Shown here: positions 52,621-60,548 of the stretch, piece by piece
Numbering within the stretch: position 1 is the first letter of the stretch
Layout of the letters: the number at the start of each line of letters is the position of its first letter
From: Nocardia vinacea
GTDB lineage: Bacteria; Actinomycetota; Actinomycetes; Mycobacteriales; Mycobacteriaceae
NCBI RefSeq assembly: GCF_035920345.1
Contig: NZ_CP109149.1
Span: forward strand, 7,626,001-7,690,000
Length of the DNA: 64,000 bases
Direction: 5' to 3'
Program-made: the position numbers and the translations under genes
Notes under the pieces: generated by a model
What the model was told of the DNA's origin: nothing
The model's database searches: none
The model's input: the letters and a program-made list of their open reading frames with translations, nothing else

Positions 52621-52911
52621 TCAGGCGACGGATTTGAACGGATCGTGCTCCGCCATCAGCTTTTCCATCCGCGCCTCGTCCAAGCGGCGGCTGATGGTCG
52701 CCGATTCCTGTTGGTCGCGAACGACCTTCGCCAGGGTGAAGGCGCTCGACACCAGGAACAGTACGGACATGCCGAGGAAGCCGCGCTGTGCGATATCGAG
52801 TGGCAGGTAGAAGATGCCGACGCCGGTTCCGAAGAAGCTGACGCCGAACGCGATCGCGGCTTGCGCGAGGAAGGCCGAAGAGGTTTTCGGGCGGGCGTTG
52901 GGATTGCTCAT
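52621..52911 (-). CDS. YiaA/YiaB-type two-helix membrane protein
   Basis: A 96-residue protein with two membrane segments (about 13-35 and 44-64) joined by YLPLDIAQRGFLG, typical of the YiaA/YiaB family, then a charged tail (DEARMEKLMAEHDPF). ATG 52911 is provided by a family-A repeat, whose mini-ORF stop overlaps it (ATGA). It lies between the two paralogous membrane hydrolases but on the opposite strand. Function unknown. Confidence 0.8.
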   Translation of the reverse strand: MSNPNARPKTSSAFLAQAAIAFGVSFFGTGVGIFYLPLDIAQRGFLGMSVLFLVSSAFTLAKVVRDQQESATISRRLDEARMEKLMAEHDPFKSVA

Positions 52912-52988
52912 GCCTGCGCCTCGCTGACGCTCGGCTCCGGCATGCGCAAGGCGCGCCGGCACATTATTCGTTCGCTTCGCTCACTCAT
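52908..52988 (-). repeat. Family A element, copy 3: 26-codon mini-ORF coupled to yiaA-like gene
   Basis: On the minus strand, 81 nt starting ATGAGTGAGCGAAGCGAACG and ending GAGGCGCAGGCATGA. The frame reads MSERSERIMCRRALRMPEPS then VSEAQA, 26 codons plus TGA, which overlaps the ATG of the YiaA-like gene. This copy is closest to copy 1 in its second half. The common peptide pattern of the three copies is xxERSERx(8)...EPSxSExQx. Confidence 0.85.
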
Positions 52989-53287
52989 GGATATGAAGTC
53001 TGCTGATTCGGCGCGCTGCGCAACCGCGTACAACTACTCGAGCGCGTTGGGTAGTTGCCGGACCACACGGTAGTGACACTGCCGCTGGATGATTCGCGAA
53101 TCGTGTCGGTCGAGTCGGCCGGGCGGCCCTGTGATCTGCGCCCGCAATATCGCATGGTGCTCCAGGCAACACCCCGTTGATCCGCGCGCACCCGCATACT
53201 GTTCGAGTGATGATCGCTACGGACCTGTCGACGCCCGTGCCTGATCCCTACCGCCACGATCCGGGCATCGCGCCGTCCCGCTGACCG
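52989..53287. other. Intergenic region upstream of the yiaA-like element and hydrolase 2
   Basis: About 300 bp, divergent promoter region for family-A copy 3/yiaA-like (minus) and hydrolase copy 2 (plus). Two short plus-strand frames of 25 and 36 codons end near 53181 and 53284, but neither has a ribosome site or a recognisable motif. No gene called. Confidence 0.4.
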
Positions 53288-55036
53288 ATGCTCGAAACCA
53301 CGACCACCCTGACGAAGCTGCGTGCGCGCGGCGTCGTGGTCGTGCGGCGTGCCGAGGACATCATCGATCTGAATTATGTCGGGCTGGTCTTCGCGACGAT
53401 CTTCTTCGCACTCTCGGTGACGCCGTCGCTGGTACCGCGCGACTGGCTGTTCCAGGGCCTGATCAGCGGCATCAATGCCGCGCTCGGCTACGGCCTCGGC
53501 TGCCTGTTGGAGTGGCTGTTCCGGCTCTGGGTCCGGCCGCGGCTGGCCAAGCTGCTGCGCGACCGGATTTCGCCGCCGACCTGGGTGCGCTATGCGGTGA
53601 AGTCCGCGATCCTGCTCACCGCCGCCGTCACCGCGGCCTTCATGCTGGTGCAGTCGGCCCGCTGGCAGCGCGAGATCACCGCGCTGATGGGCATGGAGGG
53701 CACCACTACCCCCGCGTATCTGCGCACGGGATTGCTCAGTATCGCGGTGGGGACCGGGGTGGTCGCGGTGTATCGAACGCTGCGCGAGATCATTCGATTC
53801 CTGGCCCGCCAGCTCAATCGCTGGGTGCGGGTGCCGCGCGAGCTGGCGCCATCGGCCGGATTCCTGGTTCTGGTGGTGCTGACCGTCACGCTGTTCAACG
53901 GCGTCGCTTCGCGCGCCTTCTTCGCGGTGGCCAACTCCGCGTTCAGTGTGCAGAACGATCACACTTCGCCGAATGCCGTCCAGCCGGTGCAGCCCGAGCG
54001 GTCGGGCAGTCCGGCCTCGCTGGCGAAATGGGATTCGCTCGGATTCGAGGGCCGCTGGTTCGTCTCGCACGGTCCCTCCGCGGCCCGGATCACCTCGATC
54101 ACCGGAAAGCCCGCGCGCGAGCCGATCCGGGCCTATGTGGGTCTGGAGTCTGCGCAGAGCGGTGCGGCGCGGGCCGAGCTCGCGGTCTCCGAACTGGAGC
54201 GCACCGGCGCCTTCGACCGGAAGGTGCTGGTGGTGGTCACCACGACCGGCACCGGATGGGTGAATTCCATGGCGGCCGGCGCCATCGAGTACATGTACGG
54301 CGGCGATTCCGCCACCGTGGCCTCGCAGTATTCGTATCTGCCCAGCGGGCTGTCCTTCCTCGCGGACCGCGGCAAGGCATCGGATGCGGGCAAGCAGCTG
54401 TTCGACGCGGTGTACCAGCATTGGTCGGCGCGGCCGGAGGGGGCGCGGCCGAAGCTGCTCGTGTACGGCGAGAGTCTGGGCTCACAAGGCTCGGAGGCGG
54501 CCTTCGACGGACTCGCCGATCTGCGCTCCAAGGTCGACGGTGCGCTGTGGGTCGGGCCGCCGAATTCGAATCGACTGTGGGAGCAGTTCGTTTCGCGACG
54601 CGATCCCGGATCGCGCGAGGTCGAACCGGTGTACGCCGACGGTCTGGTGGTCCGATTCGCCTCCGACAGTGCCGATCTCGCGCGTCCGACCACCGAATGG
54701 CGGGCCCCGCGCATCGCCTATCTGCAGCACGCCTCCGACCCGATCGTCTGGTGGTCCTCGGATCTGATCTTCTCCCAACCGGATTGGCTCTCCGAACCGC
54801 GCGGCTCCGATGTGTCATCGCAGATGCGCTGGTGGCCGTTCGTCACGTTCTGGCAGGTCACGTGTGACCTGTCCAATGCGCAGGGCGTCGCCGACGGGCA
54901 CGGGCACCGGTACGGCAGTCTGGTATTGGACGGCTGGATCGCCGTCGCGGCACCGCCGTATTGGACCGTGGAACAGTCCGACAAGATCCGGGCCGAGATC
55001 GAGGCCGCCGAGGACTACGAGCGTGAGATCAAATGA
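53288..55036 (+). CDS. Membrane alpha/beta-hydrolase family protein, copy 2
   Basis: A 582-residue paralogue of the protein at 50778, alike along the full length (for instance SARWQREITALMGME and LLVYGESLGSQGSE in both). Membrane segments occupy the first ~210 residues; the elbow serine is near 395. ATG 53288 opens the frame; its stop overlaps the CPBP gene start by ATGA. Differences lie mainly in the first 30 residues and in the linker. Possibly the two copies act as a heteromer or on different substrates. Confidence 0.85.
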   Translation: MLETTTTLTKLRARGVVVVRRAEDIIDLNYVGLVFATIFFALSVTPSLVPRDWLFQGLISGINAALGYGLGCLLEWLFRLWVRPRLAKLLRDRISPPTWVRYAVKSAILLTAAVTAAFMLVQSARWQREITALMGMEGTTTPAYLRTGLLSIAVGTGVVAVYRTLREIIRFLARQLNRWVRVPRELAPSAGFLVLVVLTVTLFNGVASRAFFAVANSAFSVQNDHTSPNAVQPVQPERSGSPASLAKWDSLGFEGRWFVSHGPSAARITSITGKPAREPIRAYVGLESAQSGAARAELAVSELERTGAFDRKVLVVVTTTGTGWVNSMAAGAIEYMYGGDSATVASQYSYLPSGLSFLADRGKASDAGKQLFDAVYQHWSARPEGARPKLLVYGESLGSQGSEAAFDGLADLRSKVDGALWVGPPNSNRLWEQFVSRRDPGSREVEPVYADGLVVRFASDSADLARPTTEWRAPRIAYLQHASDPIVWWSSDLIFSQPDWLSEPRGSDVSSQMRWWPFVTFWQVTCDLSNAQGVADGHGHRYGSLVLDGWIAVAAPPYWTVEQSDKIRAEIEAAEDYEREIK

Positions 55037-55674
55037 CGGTTATCGGGCGCGTTGCGAAAACCGCTGTCGCCGTTGGTGTTCCATTGGCATGGAGCAATTG
55101 GCTGTTGCCGCGCTCGAAGCTGGATCTGCGCGGCCGCACCGCAGCCAATGCCGGATTCGCGACTGGTTACGCACTGGCATTTCGCGGCCGACCGAACTGG
55201 TTGTCCGTGCGTGGGCTCGGTTACGGACTCGCCTCGGCGAGCGTGATCGCCGCCGGTTATGGTGCGGCTGTTGCTATTCCGGCGCTGCGTGATCGTCTCG
55301 GTGGGTTCGCAGACCGGGCTCCGGACGTCCCGCTCGGTGAGTGGGTCGGGGTACATATCCCGATCGGCACCGTCTACAGCGAGGAACTCATCTTCCGTGC
55401 AACACTGAATCCATTGCTGGACAACGGGTTCGGGTCACGCGGCGGTGCGTTGGCCGGAGCGATGGCCTTCGGCCTCTGGCACATCCATCCCGCCCGCGCC
55501 GCAGGCGACAACGTTCCCGCAACGATTGCCGCGACCGCAGCCGGTGGCCTCGTGTTCGACTTGCTGCGCCGCCGCACGGACAGTGCCATCGCCCCCGCGC
55601 TGCTGCACTTCGCCCTGAACGTCGGTGGTGCACTCGCGCCGCACCTCGCCGCGGCTCGTTCGCCGAGCAGCTGA
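55033..55674 (+). CDS. CPBP-family intramembrane metalloprotease
   Basis: A 213-residue membrane protein of the CPBP (Rce1/CAAX protease and bacteriocin-processing) family. Motif 1 is SEELIFRATL (EExxxR) and motif 2 is FGLWHIHPARA; motif 3 is LLHFALNVGG. It overlaps hydrolase copy 2 by ATGA. The M. tuberculosis gene next to purL (Rv0804) is also of this position. Substrates are unknown. Confidence 0.85.
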   Translation: MTVIGRVAKTAVAVGVPLAWSNWLLPRSKLDLRGRTAANAGFATGYALAFRGRPNWLSVRGLGYGLASASVIAAGYGAAVAIPALRDRLGGFADRAPDVPLGEWVGVHIPIGTVYSEELIFRATLNPLLDNGFGSRGGALAGAMAFGLWHIHPARAAGDNVPATIAATAAGGLVFDLLRRRTDSAIAPALLHFALNVGGALAPHLAAARSPSS

Positions 55675-55899
55675 CCGGCTGCAGCCGCTGCCACGTAGCG
55701 GCTCCCAGCTTGTGGCCGAACCACCCATGCCGGCGCCAACGAGTCCGGACAGGCATAACTGACTGTTACGACCGAACTTATTGCCGCCATTGACAATTGA
55801 AGGGCGTTATATCAGCATGGCTGCGGTACTCAGTGCTCGGGACACACTCACACAGGCGCGAGGTTTTCGTCAGCTACGGCAAAGGAGACCAGGCAAATC

Positions 55900-56601
55900 A
55901 TGGGGGACGACCAGCACGACGAGGACTCTCCGAACTCGAGCCGACCCCAGCAGGAAGTTCCCCCTGAGCGGCGCAGCTGGGTCAGTCGCCACCCCGTTCT
56001 CGCTGCGATGCTCTTGCCGGTCATTCCCGGTTTGATCGTCGGCTTGATCATCCTCGTACCGGACAAGGCCTTCGATGCCAAGCAGGACGGAATCTCCTCC
56101 GCACAGTCCCCAACACCGGCCCAGCAGGCATCCCGGACCGAGCCCGCCGACCGACCGACCACTGTCTCCGCGCCAGCTACTTCCCCGACATCGACCTCGT
56201 CGGAGGACGTTCGGTGGTCCGGCACGGTCAACCTGACCTACCTCGACCTGGACTCCGTCCCGCCCAGGGTGGTATCCGGGAACAATGGCGCCAGCACGTG
56301 GGCCAGCTACAACTACTCTTCGTCCAAGAAATTCTCCGAAGCCACGCTCTACGGTCTGCGAGGCGACTTCCTTACCGTGGAGCCCACCATCGCGTCCTGG
56401 ACCAATCCGACCAAGCCGACCCGGCAACAGTGCGCGGACCTCATCGTCACCCAGGGCGTCGAATCCCTACCCATCAGCAAGAACAGCAGCTACTGCGTCA
56501 AGACCGCGGCCAATCGCGTCGCCTTCATTACCGAACTTTCGCTCAGCGACGCCATCCACGCCTACACGGCAGTGGTGACCGTCTGGTCCGCCACCCGCTG
56601 A
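55900..56601 (+). CDS. Single-pass membrane protein of unknown function
   Basis: A 233-residue protein: acidic and proline-rich cytoplasmic N-terminus (1-33), one membrane segment (about 34-53, AAMLLPVIPGLIVGLIIL), a Ser/Thr/Pro-rich linker (about 65-100) and an extracytoplasmic domain with two cysteines (QQCADLIVTQG, SSYCVKTAANR). AAAGGAGACC stands 12 bp before the ATG. No family recognised. The layout suggests a surface sensor or anchor. Confidence 0.7.
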   Translation: MGDDQHDEDSPNSSRPQQEVPPERRSWVSRHPVLAAMLLPVIPGLIVGLIILVPDKAFDAKQDGISSAQSPTPAQQASRTEPADRPTTVSAPATSPTSTSSEDVRWSGTVNLTYLDLDSVPPRVVSGNNGASTWASYNYSSSKKFSEATLYGLRGDFLTVEPTIASWTNPTKPTRQQCADLIVTQGVESLPISKNSSYCVKTAANRVAFITELSLSDAIHAYTAVVTVWSATR

Positions 56602-56795
56602 TGGGCCTCGCCCACACGCCTTCACGACGAGCGTGCAAAACGGAGACTTCAACCGGCCCGAAGCGTAGACACCATCCGCTGAGCGACCGACCCACACTCG
56701 TCTAGCAGCAGCGCATTCTCGCCCGGCGGGAATCCCCCGGATTCGGGCAAGAGCACGGGCGCTGAGGCCAGTCGCCTCCCAGTATTCTCGGCATC

Positions 56796-57191
56796 GTGGC
56801 AGGACGAGCAAGGGTGGATCCAACGGAACTACGCGCGGCGGTCGCGGCGGTCAGTGCCTGGCTGCGCGACGATTCGACGCCCGCACCCGCCCGGCCCGAA
56901 CTCGCCGCCGCGGTCCGCACCACCGTTCGCACCCTCGCCGCCGCCGCACCCGGCCACTCCGTCGAGGTTCGCGTCCCACCTTTCGTGGCCGTGCAGTGCA
57001 TCGAGGGCCCACGGCACACCAGGGGCACGCCGCCGAATGTCGTCGAAACCGACCCGCGCACTTGGCTTTTGCTTGCCACCGGCCTCCTCGAATTCGACGT
57101 TGCGGTGGCATCGGGCGCGGTCAGCGCTTCCGGCGGCCGAGCTGGCGAAGTGGCCCACTGGCTGCCCGTCACGCGTGCCACCGCAGACTGA
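56796..57191 (+). CDS. Sterol-carrier-family-like small protein (Rv0807-like)
   Basis: A 131-residue protein (DPTELRAAVAAVSAWLRDDS, SVEVRVPPFVAVQCIEGP, ETDPRTWLLLATGLLEFDVA). In M. tuberculosis a protein of this kind and size (Rv0807) lies directly upstream of purF; it is annotated as a sterol-carrier-family member on weak similarity. GTG 56796 is the start. No ligand-binding residues can be named. Here purF is 4.8 kb further, with an insertion of other genes between. Confidence 0.7.
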   Translation: MAGRARVDPTELRAAVAAVSAWLRDDSTPAPARPELAAAVRTTVRTLAAAAPGHSVEVRVPPFVAVQCIEGPRHTRGTPPNVVETDPRTWLLLATGLLEFDVAVASGAVSASGGRAGEVAHWLPVTRATAD

Positions 57192-57380
57192 CGATCGTCC
57201 ACGCCAGTCGCACCGTCCACGTGCGGGCACCTCGGGTTTCGCCATCCGTCCACGGCGCCACACGGAGTGCGGTCTACTTGAATGCTGAAGTGGCACACCG
57301 ACGAGCAGCTTTTAGCGCGAGTTAATGTCGGGACAGTAAAGGGCGCGGGTGGCGCCCAGCGAAGGCAGGCAAGAAACGAC

Positions 57381-57407
57381 GAAACCCCCAGAGTCTCCGG
57401 GGGTTTC
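57381..57407. terminator. Terminator after the DUF397 gene
   Basis: GAAACCCCC (57381-57389) pairs with GGGGGTTTC (57399-57407), loop of 9 nt. It lies just past the DUF397 stop, on the minus-strand transcript; it ends with a short T run on the plus side. Confidence 0.75.
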
Positions 57408-57417
57408 AATGGCAGGG

Positions 57418-57627
57418 CTACGGCCGATCGAACTCGCCGTGGTTGGCACCGGCGAGGAAGGCGTCCCATTCGGCCGGGGTGAAGATCAGCGCGGGACCTG
57501 AGCGGTCTTTGGAGTCGCGTACGCCGATCATGCCTCCGTCGAGGTGTGCGACCTCAACGCAATGCTCACCCCCGCCGCTGCGGCTGCTCTTGAACCAGCG
57601 TGCCCCGGACAGATCAACGTTTTTCAC
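57418..57627 (-). CDS. DUF397 protein
   Basis: A 69-residue protein with the DUF397 pattern (WFKSSRSGGGEHCVEVAHLD, VRDSKDRSGPALIFTPAEWD, AFLAGANHGEF). In streptomycetes such proteins are encoded with an XRE/DUF5753 regulator and the pair controls development or antibiotic genes. GTG 57627 overlaps the regulator's stop. Pair partner is the gene at 57624. Confidence 0.92.
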   Translation of the reverse strand: MKNVDLSGARWFKSSRSGGGEHCVEVAHLDGGMIGVRDSKDRSGPALIFTPAEWDAFLAGANHGEFDRP

Positions 57628-58523
57628 GTTTCGAACTCCTTCGCTACCTGCCTCAGCAGCCGCTTGCTGTCTGCTTCGGACAATGCTACCCGGCCGATCG
57701 TTTCGTGCGTCTCCAGATATCGAGCCACGATGTTCGCGCGGTCGTAGTACAGCCGAGACCCGTAGGTCTCCACGTAAACCGTGGTCGGCTCTACAGGCTG
57801 TTCAGTGTTCGGGTCGGCGGGGAAGTGCAGGATCACGTACGGTCCGGTTGGGATGCCGAGCGGGAGGCCCGCCGAGTACGGAACGATCCGAACTCGGACG
57901 TTCGGCGGAGTGTCCGCCAGTTTGCGGAGCTGTGCGGCCATGACCCTTTTCCCGCCCACGATGCGCCGAAGGACGGACTCGTCCAGCAGAAGATCCACTT
58001 CCACGGGGGACATCCCGCGCGTGAGGGCGGCTTGCCGCCGCATCCGTACCTGGATTCGCTGGTCCAGCTCCATCGGCGTGTCGGACTCGAAGAACAACCG
58101 GTCCAGTGCCCGCGCGTAGTCGGCTGTCTGCACGATCCCCGGAACCACTTCGGCCAGATACATGATCACCTTGGCTGCTGCGGACTCCAGGCTCAGATAT
58201 GTTCCGAAGTCCTCCGGAATCAGGTCTTCGTAGCGCTGCCACCAGCATGAGTCATCAACGGGTCTGGTTCGTTCGTCTGCTTGTGCGGCAAGGGCTTTGA
58301 GAGCCTTCATGCGGTTGGTCGCACTGTAGATCTTGCACAGGGCTTCGATGTCGAGTTGGCGGATCCGGGGGCTCTCGCCTTTCTCCAGCCGCTGCAACGT
58401 TCCGGCCCCGCGCTCGATCAGACGTGCCGCGTCGGCTATGGACAGACCTGCCCCATGCCGAAGCTCGCGCAGCTCGCGTCCGAGCTGACGGCGCGGGATT
58501 GTGGTCGGGTTCTTGCCTGTCAT
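57624..58523 (-). CDS. XRE-family regulator with DUF5753 domain
   Basis: A 299-residue protein. The helix-turn-helix is at about 12-65 (LRELRHGAGLSIADAARLIE, RGAGTLQRLEKGE), then the DUF5753 ligand-like domain with YLSLESAAAKVIMYLAEVVP and VRVRIVPYSAGLPLG. ATG 58523 (MTGKNPTTIP) is preferred to one 10 codons upstream. It acts with the DUF397 protein, probably as regulator and antagonist. Confidence 0.9.
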   Translation of the reverse strand: MTGKNPTTIPRRQLGRELRELRHGAGLSIADAARLIERGAGTLQRLEKGESPRIRQLDIEALCKIYSATNRMKALKALAAQADERTRPVDDSCWWQRYEDLIPEDFGTYLSLESAAAKVIMYLAEVVPGIVQTADYARALDRLFFESDTPMELDQRIQVRMRRQAALTRGMSPVEVDLLLDESVLRRIVGGKRVMAAQLRKLADTPPNVRVRIVPYSAGLPLGIPTGPYVILHFPADPNTEQPVEPTTVYVETYGSRLYYDRANIVARYLETHETIGRVALSEADSKRLLRQVAKEFET

Positions 58524-58919
58524 TAGCGTTGCTCCCGAATCTTTGGATGGCATGCGCCTGGTTGATGGGTGTACGAATCGGAGTTGCCTGGATCAAGCTG
58601 TGCATCGTGTTCGGATGTCTTGCTGGACAAACGGATGAATCTGCCTGGACGGTCCATTTATGCTGTGAAACCGCGATTCCTGGTGATTTCCTGAATGCGC
58701 ACCTGGTGAACGGAAATCCGCACGAACCCCCAACGCTCTCCCGGCTCAAGGGTACTGCGGGACACCGGGAAACGGCACCGACCGCCGCTTCCTCCAGTGG
58801 CCGACCCCCTGCGGCCCGTCACCAGGTGCACCAACCGAACCGAGGGAAGTGCCGAGGTGGACCCCCTTCTCGATCACCGCGCAACCGAGATCGATAGCAG
58901 CACACACGCTCACACGATC
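58524..58919. other. Intergenic region upstream of the XRE/DUF397 pair
   Basis: About 400 bp that holds the promoter of the XRE gene on the minus strand. Overlapping frames on both strands have no recognisable motif or ribosome site; nothing called. Confidence 0.4.
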
Positions 58920-59042
58920 ATGCAAGACCACAAGGAGTGCCCGACAACCGTTTGCGCGGCCAAGCTTCAGGCCAAGCTCTACCTGGTGCATCACGGCCTT
59001 CTGCAGCCTCGAACCAACCCCCGCAACCGCTTCGGATTCTGA
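58920..59042 (+). CDS. Possible 40-residue ORF upstream of the 59045 gene
   Basis: ATG 58920 opens MQDHKECPTTVCAAKLQAKL and ends RNRFGF, 2 bp before the next start. Two cysteines and a basic end. No ribosome site seen; the tight spacing is the main reason to list it. Confidence 0.3.
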   Translation: MQDHKECPTTVCAAKLQAKLYLVHHGLLQPRTNPRNRFGF

Positions 59043-59044
59043 TC

Positions 59045-59329
59045 GTGGAGATCGCAGAGCAGGCGCAGGTCGAAGCGGCAGTGATCCGCGAAGTCATCGA
59101 CGCGGTGGACAAGCGGATCTTCGCGATGGCGGGCAAACGGAAACTCACCGTGTCCAAAGCCCGCATCTATGCTGCGGTTATTTATGAAGTCCTGGCCAGT
59201 GCCCGCGAGAACTCTATTGGCTCAATGTGTCTGCTCGACGCGCCCCTGCTGGACTCCATCCTGGACAGCGACGAGGACGAGGGAACCAATGTCTTCGATC
59301 GAATCCTGGAAGTCGTCATCACTAGTTGA
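59045..59329 (+). CDS. Small protein of unknown function
   Basis: A 94-residue protein starting at GTG 59045 (VEIAEQAQVEAAVIREVIDA), with a helical middle (FAMAGKRKLTVSKARIYAAV) and an acidic end (LDSDEDEGTNVFDRILEVVI). The charge pattern and codon use look coding. No family recognised. It is divergent from the XRE/DUF397 pair and may be its target, which is only an inference. Confidence 0.55.
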   Translation: MEIAEQAQVEAAVIREVIDAVDKRIFAMAGKRKLTVSKARIYAAVIYEVLASARENSIGSMCLLDAPLLDSILDSDEDEGTNVFDRILEVVITS

Positions 59330-59368
59330 AAGACTTCCTTCCCGCCCGAGTGTCCCCCACAGGGGTAA

Positions 59369-59421
59369 GAGGATGCCTGGGACAGCCATTGTCCCAACAG
59401 GTTTCGGAGCCGAGCATCCTC
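59369..59421. terminator. Nested double hairpin between convergent genes
   Basis: Outer arms GAGGATGC (59369-59376) and GCATCCTC (59414-59421) enclose a second hairpin TGGGACA (59378-59384) / TGTCCCA (59390-59396). It probably ends transcripts from both sides, the small gene at 59045 and the dehydrogenase-like gene at 59477. Confidence 0.6.
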
Positions 59422-59476
59422 GCTGTGCCCCCATAATTCCTAAGGTTGGCGTGAATCCCATTGAGGGATACGAGGA

Positions 59477-60538
59477 TTAAGGGAAGACGGTGTCGGCGGC
59501 CTGGGTCAGGCGGTCCAGCAGCGCGGTCCTGATGGCCGGGCGGGAACCGAAGACCAGCGTGAAGGTCGCCTCGCGTAGTGAGCGCTCGGCGACGTTGCCC
59601 CGCGTGACGGCCGCGCTACCGGTGGCCGTCGCCAGCGCCGACGCCGTGCGGACCGCGAGTTCGGACGCGCGGGCGCGAGCCAGGTAGACATCCGACTGGC
59701 CGGTGAGCGCATCGTCGAGTTCGGTTCGGATGCGGGCGGCTTCGGCGGCCAAAGGTGTGGTGTCGATGCCGAGCTGGGTGAGTTCGCCGAGGCAGCGCCG
59801 CACGATGCCGAGAGCGAGTGCGCCGTTGCGCCAGGCGGCCAGAATGAAGGAGGCGTTGAAGCTGCGCAGCGAAATCCGGTTGTCCACAGCGGAATCGGGC
59901 ACCTGGACGCCGTCGAAGGTGAGCGTCACGGTCTTGCTCGCGTCGGCGGCGATGAGCGGGAGCGGGGTGGCATGTACCGCGGGGCTCGGTTCGGCGGGCA
60001 CCAGCACGCTGATCAGCGATCCCTCGTCGTCCGCATCGCGCGCCATCACGCCGAGAATGTCCACCAGACCCCACCCGGTGACGAACGGCGCGGTGCCGTC
60101 GAGGACATACCCACCGTCGACGCGGCGCGCGATCAAGCCGGGTTGGTCGTTCGCGCCTGCGTAGCTCACACCCGCGCGTACCCGTCCGTGCCGCAGATCC
60201 TCGGTAAGTCGTTCGCGCAGTTCGATATTCGGTGAGGTGGCGATCCGTCGCGCGACCCCGAGATGCTGCGCCCAGACGAAGGTGGTCGTCAGACATCCGG
60301 CGACCAGGATCTCACCGGCCTGGGTGAACGTAGCGATATCCATATCGTCGGCCATCGTCGCGCCGTAGAACCCGTACTCGGCGAGCAGGTCGAAATGGGT
60401 GCCGGGAATTTCGCCGGTGCGGTCGACCGCGTCGGCCTGTGGTGCGAATATCTCATCGGCCAGATAGCGCGCGTGTTCGATCCACGAATTCACACGACCC
60501 ATCTTGGTGCATGCCGCGAATCCGGTCGCAGTCGCCAT
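59477..60538 (-). CDS. Acyl-CoA-dehydrogenase-fold flavoprotein, catalytic Glu not evident
   Basis: A 353-residue protein with the acyl-CoA dehydrogenase fold: N-terminal helical domain, a middle beta domain (SYAGANDQPGLIARRVDGGY, VLDGTAPFVTGWGLVDILGV) and C-terminal helices. It is shorter than usual and the region where the base normally lies reads FNASFILAAWRNGALALG, with no Glu. No GGTNE-type motif is present at the end. It may be a flavin monooxygenase or a non-catalytic relative. ATG 60538 was chosen. It lies 10 bp from the YhgE/Pip gene on the same strand. Confidence 0.75.
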   Translation of the reverse strand: MATATGFAACTKMGRVNSWIEHARYLADEIFAPQADAVDRTGEIPGTHFDLLAEYGFYGATMADDMDIATFTQAGEILVAGCLTTTFVWAQHLGVARRIATSPNIELRERLTEDLRHGRVRAGVSYAGANDQPGLIARRVDGGYVLDGTAPFVTGWGLVDILGVMARDADDEGSLISVLVPAEPSPAVHATPLPLIAADASKTVTLTFDGVQVPDSAVDNRISLRSFNASFILAAWRNGALALGIVRRCLGELTQLGIDTTPLAAEAARIRTELDDALTGQSDVYLARARASELAVRTASALATATGSAAVTRGNVAERSLREATFTLVFGSRPAIRTALLDRLTQAADTVFP

Positions 60539-60548
60539 GAGGCTCGCC

